Shown: piece after piece, positions 16,653 through 20,981 of the stretch
Numbering within the stretch: position 1 is the stretch's first letter
How the letters are laid out: every line of letters begins with the position of its first letter
NCBI RefSeq assembly: GCF_003437035.1
Contig: NZ_QSRL01000010.1
Location: forward strand, 1 to 20,981
Source: Collinsella sp. TF08-11AT
GTDB lineage: Bacteria > Actinomycetota > Coriobacteriia > Coriobacteriales > Coriobacteriaceae
Length of the DNA stretch: 20,981 nt
Reading direction: 5' to 3'
The notes under the pieces: model-generated
What the model was told of the DNA's origin: nothing
What the model saw: the letters and a program-made list of their open reading frames with translations, nothing else
The model's database searches: none
Translations under genes and position numbers: made by a program

Positions 16653-16680
16653 TTGGAAAGAAATGCCTGCTCGGTATCAT
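16653..16680 (+). promoter_or_regulatory. Promoter of the serine hydrolase gene
   Basis: TTGGAA (16653-16658), a 16-base spacer and TATCAT (16675-16680) place a start near 16687, giving a leader of about 30 bases. The motif ATAAACGGTAGC (16692-16703) lies in that leader and repeats, inverted, a motif upstream of degV. Confidence 0.55.
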
Positions 16681-16717
16681 GCTGCTCGTATATAAACGGT
16701 AGCAGTCAGGAGACCAC

Positions 16718-17836
16718 GTGCGAAACATCGCATCGCGGGACGAGTATGTGCCGCAGCATGGCAGCAGATATAAGACGAAGGACACGTCTTCGCGTGGCCT
16801 TGCCGACACTCGCATCCGCGTGAGGAAGATTGCCGCCATTGGGATGCTAACGTCGGCGGTTATTATCCTCGGAATTACCGCCAAAACCTACGCGTCGGAG
16901 CGAATGGCACACTCAGATGCGTCAACGGTACAGACGCAAAACAAAAAGGTCTCTGAATCTAAAGTCACCGCAAGTCAAACCCTGTCGACAGCGAACCTCA
17001 AGACGGGGCTTTCGAAGGCGGACTTTAACGATATTCCCTCAGGCGATACCGTGCAGACCTTCTCGCTGGTTGATGACCAGATCCTCGCCCTGGAGGATGA
17101 GAACCTCGCCGCACTCCAGAATGCGCTTGACCAGGCGCAGGAGCTGGGCGATGTGGGCGTGGTGTTTTACGACCTGTCGAGCGGTAAGGGCGTGACGTAT
17201 AACGCTGATGTCGAGGTGTACGGTGCGAGTAGCTACAAGGCACTCTATGCGTTGTACATTTGCGAATCTCTGGTCGAGACGGGCCAGGTTTCACTCGATG
17301 ACTCCCTTGGCACCTATGGTGGCTACAACATGGGTTGGCAGACGGTACGCGACTTGATCGAGGCTGCGGTCGTTTATTCAGACAACGATTCGTTTATTGC
17401 GTTACGTGCGGCGTTTGACCGTGTCGGTTACGAGGATTGGATTGTCGGTCTTGGCATCGATTACGATACGGCACTGGATCCGATGAGTGATTTTCCGACC
17501 TACTGCCCGCGCACTTCTGCGAGGTTATGGCGTGAGATGAGCGAGTATCTGAGCATGGATACCGAGACTTCACAGTGGTTGTCGGGCCTTCTGACATCAA
17601 CATCGCGCTCGTTTATTCGCGATGGCATTGCGGACGAGCAGGTTTTGGTGCGCAACAAGGCAGGCTGGATTAGCGAGGATGGTTACTATTCGACATGCGA
17701 TGCAGGCCTCATCGACATCGATGGCCGTACCTATGTCATGAGCGTCATGACATCGATGCCATGGAGTGACCGTTCGAGCGAGGTTACGGCCGCGATTGCA
17801 AAGGCTCTGTTTGATACGCGAGCTGCACTGGCTTAG
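16718..17836 (+). CDS. Exported class-A beta-lactamase-like serine hydrolase
   Basis: A 372-residue protein with a basic N-terminus and one hydrophobic segment (about 37-57), then TYASER, so it is either secreted or membrane-anchored. A low-complexity linker (about 60-110) precedes the hydrolase domain. The three serine-hydrolase motifs are visible: SSYK with Ser171 and Lys174, SDN at 221-223, and KAG at 314-316 in place of KTG. SxxK plus SDN is the class A beta-lactamase pattern. The usual Glu166 region (ExxLN) is not obvious, so penicillin hydrolysis is uncertain; it may be a cell-wall peptidase or a lactamase-like protein of unknown role. It starts with GTG, with CAGGAG six bases before. 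It is transcribed alone, from its own promoter. Confidence 0.82.
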   Translation: MRNIASRDEYVPQHGSRYKTKDTSSRGLADTRIRVRKIAAIGMLTSAVIILGITAKTYASERMAHSDASTVQTQNKKVSESKVTASQTLSTANLKTGLSKADFNDIPSGDTVQTFSLVDDQILALEDENLAALQNALDQAQELGDVGVVFYDLSSGKGVTYNADVEVYGASSYKALYALYICESLVETGQVSLDDSLGTYGGYNMGWQTVRDLIEAAVVYSDNDSFIALRAAFDRVGYEDWIVGLGIDYDTALDPMSDFPTYCPRTSARLWREMSEYLSMDTETSQWLSGLLTSTSRSFIRDGIADEQVLVRNKAGWISEDGYYSTCDAGLIDIDGRTYVMSVMTSMPWSDRSSEVTAAIAKALFDTRAALA

Positions 17837-17914
17837 CGTGTTCGTTTGGCGAGGTCAAACAAAATGCTGGTACCATACCTTGGTTGAGAATTTCGTATAG
17901 GTTTGGGGAATGGT

Positions 17915-18655
17915 ATGGCTACCATCGCGATTATCGGTGCGCTCGAAAAAGAGATCATGCAGATTAAGGAAGAGCTGAGCGACGTTTGCGAGGCACGGGA
18001 GGCGGGCTTGACCGTTGTGAGCGGTGAGCTCGACGACCTGACAGTTGTCGCCACAACGGCGGGCATGGGCACGGTGAACGCCGCGGCGGCAACGCAGCAT
18101 CTCATCAGCAAATATGCCCCGCAGGCCGTTGTGTTTTCGGGCATTGCGGGCGGCCTAAATCCTAAGCTCCATATTAACGACGTGGTTATAGGCAAGTGCC
18201 TGCGCTATCTCGATACCGACACGGCGCTCATCGCCGAGTCGGCGCCGGGGCTCGAGGAGTTTGTCTCGACGCCGGCGTTGGCTGATGTTGCCGCCGCCGT
18301 GCTTGCCGAGCATGGGTTTGTGGACGTATCGCTGGATGTGGCGGCTGCGGAGAAGGACCCCAAGCAGTTCCTGTGTGGCACTATCGCCACGGGTGACCGC
18401 TTTGTTACGGGTGACGCCATGCGTAACGCTGCGATTGAGGCCACGCATGCCGATTGCGTCGAGATGGAGGGCGCGGCAATTGCGCACATCGCGGCCAAGA
18501 ATGGTGTCGATTGCCTGGTGCTGCGCGCTATCAGCGATAATTGCGACGAGGCATATGACGCGTTTTGCGAGCGCGAGTTCGATCTGGATGAGTACGCTCG
18601 CACCGCGAGCGGCATCACGCTTGACATCGTTCGTCGTATCGCCGCCGCGCAATAG
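17915..18655 (+). CDS. mtnN: 5'-methylthioadenosine/S-adenosylhomocysteine nucleosidase
   Basis: A 246-residue nucleosidase of the PNP/UDP phosphorylase fold. IAIIGALEKEI supplies the N-terminal catalytic Glu, VVFSGIAGGL is the phosphorylase-fold glycine motif, VEMEGAAIAHIA carries the ribose-binding Met-Glu, and LRAISDNCDE holds the catalytic Asp. It cleaves MTA and SAH to adenine plus the thioribose product. This also removes the 5'-deoxyadenosine-type by-products of SAM chemistry, which may matter beside a radical-SAM enzyme; that link is inference. The ATG at 17915 matches the family start better than the in-frame TTG at 17903. The ribosome site (GGGGA) is close and weak. Confidence 0.92.
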   Translation: MATIAIIGALEKEIMQIKEELSDVCEAREAGLTVVSGELDDLTVVATTAGMGTVNAAAATQHLISKYAPQAVVFSGIAGGLNPKLHINDVVIGKCLRYLDTDTALIAESAPGLEEFVSTPALADVAAAVLAEHGFVDVSLDVAAAEKDPKQFLCGTIATGDRFVTGDAMRNAAIEATHADCVEMEGAAIAHIAAKNGVDCLVLRAISDNCDEAYDAFCEREFDLDEYARTASGITLDIVRRIAAAQ

Positions 18656-18694
18656 CACGCCCGTTTTGTAAAAACCTACGACCAAGGAGTGTCC

Positions 18695-19285
18695 ATGGCC
18701 GATTCCATTAACTATCAGCTTGCCAAGTTCGTCGCCAGCTACGGCAAAGTTTCGCAGATCCCCGAGTCCACCTGTCCCGAGGTGAGCTTCGTTGGCCGCT
18801 CAAATGTGGGCAAGTCGTCGATTATGAACAAGCTCTTTGGCCGCAAGAACCTGGTCAAGGTTTCCAGCACGCCGGGCAAGACGAGCAACATCAACTTCTT
18901 CGAGGCCGACGACGTACACTTTGTGGACCTGCCGGGTTACGGTTTCGCCCGTCGCTCCAAGGCCGAGCGCGACCGCTGGGCCGAGCTTATCGGCGACTTC
19001 TTCGACTCCGAGCGCAGCTTTAACCTGGTTGTGTCGCTGGTGGACATTCGCCACGACCCCAGCAAGCTCGATCACGATATGATCGACTACCTGCAGGGCA
19101 ACGAGTTCAACTTTATCGTCTGCCTCACCAAGGCCGACAAGCTCAGCCGTACCCAGCAGGCCCGTCAGGCAGCGGCCATCAAGAAGCAGCTCAACGTCCC
19201 GGCCGAGAACGTAATCATCACGAGCTCCCAGACCGGCACCGGCATCGACGAACTAAAAAAGCGCATCGCCGAGGCTTGCCTCTAG
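18695..19285 (+). CDS. engB: Ribosome-biogenesis GTPase EngB (YsxC/YihA)
   Basis: A 196-residue TRAFAC GTPase of normal EngB length. The G motifs appear in order: GRSNVGKSS (P-loop), the STPGKTSNINFF switch region, DLPGYGFA (G3), TKADKLSR (G4) and SSQTGTGI (G5). It assists late assembly of the large ribosomal subunit and is usually essential. AAGGAG ends five bases before ATG 18695, which decides this start over the in-frame GTG at 18689. It follows mtnN by 39 bases and may be co-transcribed. A perfect palindrome with a T-run lies 31 bases after its stop. Confidence 0.95.
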   Translation: MADSINYQLAKFVASYGKVSQIPESTCPEVSFVGRSNVGKSSIMNKLFGRKNLVKVSSTPGKTSNINFFEADDVHFVDLPGYGFARRSKAERDRWAELIGDFFDSERSFNLVVSLVDIRHDPSKLDHDMIDYLQGNEFNFIVCLTKADKLSRTQQARQAAAIKKQLNVPAENVIITSSQTGTGIDELKKRIAEACL

Positions 19286-19316
19286 TAAGGCTGCAGCCCC
19301 TCAAAAGCTCTCATCT

Positions 19317-19367
19317 ATATCACCCCAGTGATAGTTATTGGTAAACTATCACTGGGGTGATATTTTT
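19317..19367 (+). terminator. Perfect 20-bp palindrome with T-run: terminator and/or operator
   Basis: Arms 19317-19336 and 19344-19363 are perfectly complementary around a seven-base loop, with T residues through 19367. This looks like an intrinsic terminator for engB. However, AGGAGG of the next gene starts at 19368, immediately after the T-run. The same dyad may therefore be an operator or attenuator for the toxin-like pair. TTGGTA (19338-19343) and TATTTT (19361-19366) with a 17-base spacer could also form a promoter within it. Confidence 0.75.
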
Positions 19368-19378
19368 AGGAGGTCGAT

Positions 19379-20062
19379 ATGGAGCTTTGGCACGGGTCGG
19401 AGGTTGTTGTCGAGCATCCATCGTTGGATAAATGCAGGCAATTCAATGACTATGGGCGCGGGTTTTATTGCACACCACATGAGGAAATGGCAATGGAATG
19501 GGCATGCCGGACCGAGTCTGATGGCATTGCCAATCGATATGAGCTTGATTTAGATGGCCTTTCGGTCTTGGATTTAGAGTCTGGGGAGTTCTCAATCCTC
19601 AATTGGCTTGCGATTTTGGCTGACAACCGGGAGTTTAATGTCTCGACGCCGCTGGCACGCGAAGGACTTCGGTATTTGCTGGACAACTGCCTGATTGATA
19701 TTTCTCCCTATGACGTTATTCGAGGCTATCGCGCTGACGATTCCTACTTTTCGTTTGCAAGACAGTTCGTTAACGGCATGATTTCGCTCAGGCAATTGCA
19801 GCGCATTATGTTTTTGGGGGATTTGGGCATTCAATATGCGCTTATGAGTGAGCGCGCGTTCTCGGCGATCAGGTTTCGCGATTGGAAGCAGGCCTCGGGA
19901 GCTGAGTTTTATCCCAAACGATTTGAGCGAGAACAGAACGCTCGACGTAAGTACCTGGATACGGTAAACGGATTTGACACCGAGGGTGTCGACATTAGGG
20001 ATTTGATGGCAGGGAGGGTTGATTTGAATGATCCAAGAGTTAACGGATTGTGGGCCGAGTAG
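19379..20062 (+). CDS. DUF3990-like putative ADP-ribosyltransferase, likely toxin
   Basis: A 227-residue protein. The N-terminus LWHGSEVVVEHP followed by DYGRGFYCTPHEEMAMEWA resembles DUF3990 proteins, which have an ADP-ribosyltransferase-like fold; His5 and Tyr30 would be the NAD-binding residues. A later segment IQYALMSERAFSAI (Gln152 to Glu158 region) resembles the conserved C-terminal motif. There is no signal peptide. A perfect AGGAGG lies five bases before the ATG. The partner gene, with an XRE HTH, overlaps the 3' end by 35 bases, which fits a toxin-antitoxin pair. Codons are less GC-biased than in neighbouring genes, hinting at horizontal transfer. Target and toxicity are not deducible. 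Confidence 0.72.
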   Translation: MELWHGSEVVVEHPSLDKCRQFNDYGRGFYCTPHEEMAMEWACRTESDGIANRYELDLDGLSVLDLESGEFSILNWLAILADNREFNVSTPLAREGLRYLLDNCLIDISPYDVIRGYRADDSYFSFARQFVNGMISLRQLQRIMFLGDLGIQYALMSERAFSAIRFRDWKQASGAEFYPKRFEREQNARRKYLDTVNGFDTEGVDIRDLMAGRVDLNDPRVNGLWAE

Positions 20063-20726
20063 GACATACCCCGTCTACTACCTCGAGGATGCAATGAACA
20101 ACCTCGGCGACTGCTTTGACTATGCCGTTAACGATTATGGGGCAGAAGGATCGGAAGTTGCTGAACTCTTTTGCCTGAGCGGCGTAGCCCGCGAGTTCGA
20201 ACGCGGCAACGCATGGGTAGTGTCGGGAAAATCGGGCGTTGAGCTGTTCGCGCTCATTGCCGAAAGGTCCGGCTATCAATCAAGGCCGATGCCAAATCGA
20301 ACCTACCGATTCGAAAAGACACCGGAATATTGGACAGGCTGGATATTGGCATACCTTCAGTGGCGCCTAGGGGAGTCTTTCGAAGATTTGCTGCATGTCG
20401 TTCCATTCGATGTGCTACGCAGTCTGTACTACCCCTGGCACGAAGCCTCGGAGGAACGCGTGACTCGCCTCGTCTGCGATATGGCGAAAAAAGCGTCCAG
20501 GCAAACCAAACTTGCGTTAGCAAGAAAGAGGCTCAAGAAAACCCAACAAGATCTGGCATACGAATCGGGTGTGTCACTCCGCTCAATCCAAATGTACGAG
20601 CAGCGCCAGAGAAACATCAATGAAGCTTCGGTAACAAGCGTAAGAGCCATAGCAAAAGCCCTCCACTGCAACATCGAAGACCTCCTAGAACCAGTCTTCG
20701 AATACAAAGAAACCAGCGCAGCGTAA
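20028..20726 (+). CDS. XRE-family HTH protein, probable antitoxin partner
   Basis: A 232-residue protein. The C-terminal 60 residues (about 163-222) are an XRE/Cro-type helix-turn-helix: LARKRLKKTQQDLAYESG, then VSLRSIQMYEQRQRNI and VRAIAKALHCNIEDLLEPV. The N-terminal part (about 20-150) is not confidently recognised. Its early section (NNLGDCFDYAVNDYG, LFCLSGVAREFERG) is reminiscent of the small DUF3791 partners of DUF3990 proteins, but this is tentative. The ATG at 20028 has AGGGAGG ten bases upstream, inside the toxin-like gene; a later ATG at 20094 would avoid the overlap but has a poorer site. It probably neutralises the upstream protein and represses the pair through the palindrome at 19317-19363. 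Confidence 0.72.
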   Translation: MIQELTDCGPSRTYPVYYLEDAMNNLGDCFDYAVNDYGAEGSEVAELFCLSGVAREFERGNAWVVSGKSGVELFALIAERSGYQSRPMPNRTYRFEKTPEYWTGWILAYLQWRLGESFEDLLHVVPFDVLRSLYYPWHEASEERVTRLVCDMAKKASRQTKLALARKRLKKTQQDLAYESGVSLRSIQMYEQRQRNINEASVTSVRAIAKALHCNIEDLLEPVFEYKETSAA

Positions 20727-20868
20727 ACCAAGCGCACAGGCGAAGCCTGTCACTAGTAAGTGTCCCTACCTAGCAAGAGCCCCTACCAATAAAAAGCAAC
20801 TATCAGCCCGGCGCTTTTACAGAGTGTAGGTCCCTGTAGCCGCCGCCAGCGAAGTGAACGTAGGGGAG
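20727..20868. other. Non-coding stretch after the toxin-antitoxin pair
   Basis: No gene is supported. ACAGGC-GAA-GCCTGT (20736-20750) is a small hairpin without a T-run. Several short runs (GTCCCTAC, CCCCTACC, GTAGGGGAGG) may be degenerate repeats flanking the nested palindrome that begins at 20869. Confidence 0.4.
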
Positions 20869-20981
20869 GCCAGGGGCTTTGCCCCCAAATCTTTCCGCAG
20901 GACGGCAGGACCCCCGCCGCACGAAGTGCGCAGCGGGGGTCCTGCCATGTCCGAGGACGATTTGGGGGCAAAGCCCCTGGC
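20869..20981. repeat. Nested palindromic element, copy 2 (opposite orientation, reaches window end)
   Basis: Outer arms 20869-20890 and 20960-20981 are perfect over 22 bases and may extend past the window. Inner arms 20905-20917 and 20933-20945 are perfect over 13. On the minus strand the connector CGTCCTCGGACATG (20959-20946) and the cap TGCGCACTTCGTGCG (20932-20918) are identical to copy 1. The second connector CGTCCTGCGGAAAG (20904-20891) matches at 12 of 14. The arms differ from copy 1 in length and sequence but remain self-complementary. Confidence 0.85.

Larger units (their letters stand above)
16402..16717. other. Intergenic region with two palindromic repeats
   Basis: About 316 bases between pflA and the serine hydrolase gene, with no supported ORF. 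It holds a REP-like hairpin (16424-16456), a 25-bp-arm palindrome (16493-16559) and a good promoter (16653-16680) for the downstream gene. Confidence 0.65.

Overview
The window looks like part of a chromosome from an anaerobic gut actinomycete of the class Coriobacteriia, most likely Collinsella. This rests on the GC-rich codon use of most genes, a fermentative pyruvate formate-lyase, and the general look of the proteins. It is a recognition-based call and was not checked against a database.

Layout. Positions 1-258 hold the 3' end of an IS110-family transposase and its right flank. A 0.5 kb non-coding stretch follows, with a MITE-like inverted repeat (394-613) and a terminator facing left. 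A minus-strand operon (5413 to 745) encodes a MarR-type regulator and two ABC half-transporters. Their motifs mark them as a heterodimeric drug-exporter pair with one degenerate ATP site. The stop/start overlaps show translational coupling. A long dyad covers the marR start and probably autoregulates the operon.

From 5966 all genes are on the plus strand. Pyruvate formate-lyase is encoded in two pieces. A 683-residue body carries the two catalytic cysteines and ends where the linker to the radical domain would begin. A separate 83-residue protein carries the glycyl-radical motif and has its own SD and an apparent internal promoter with a dyad. The PFL-activating radical-SAM enzyme lies about 7 kb downstream (15583-16401). 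Between them is a sucrose/fructoside locus: a LacI/ScrR-type repressor, an atypical GH32-like hydrolase, a sucrose-type PTS EIIBC and a canonical GH32 sucrose-6-phosphate hydrolase, followed by a DegV protein. Near-identical 17-bp operators upstream of the repressor and overlapping the -35/spacer of the hydrolase promoter link the repressor to the operon.

After pflA come an exported class-A beta-lactamase-like serine hydrolase, MTA/SAH nucleosidase (mtnN) and the ribosome-assembly GTPase EngB. A less GC-rich two-gene module follows: a DUF3990-like putative ADP-ribosyltransferase and an overlapping XRE-HTH partner. This is a probable toxin-antitoxin pair preceded by a perfect 20-bp palindrome.

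The most unusual signals are the split pyruvate formate-lyase and a pair of nested palindromic elements (8377-8507 and 20869-20981, opposite orientation). In these, connector and cap sequences are almost identical while the stem arms differ but stay perfectly self-complementary. That pattern suggests a structure-selected mobile or RNA element.
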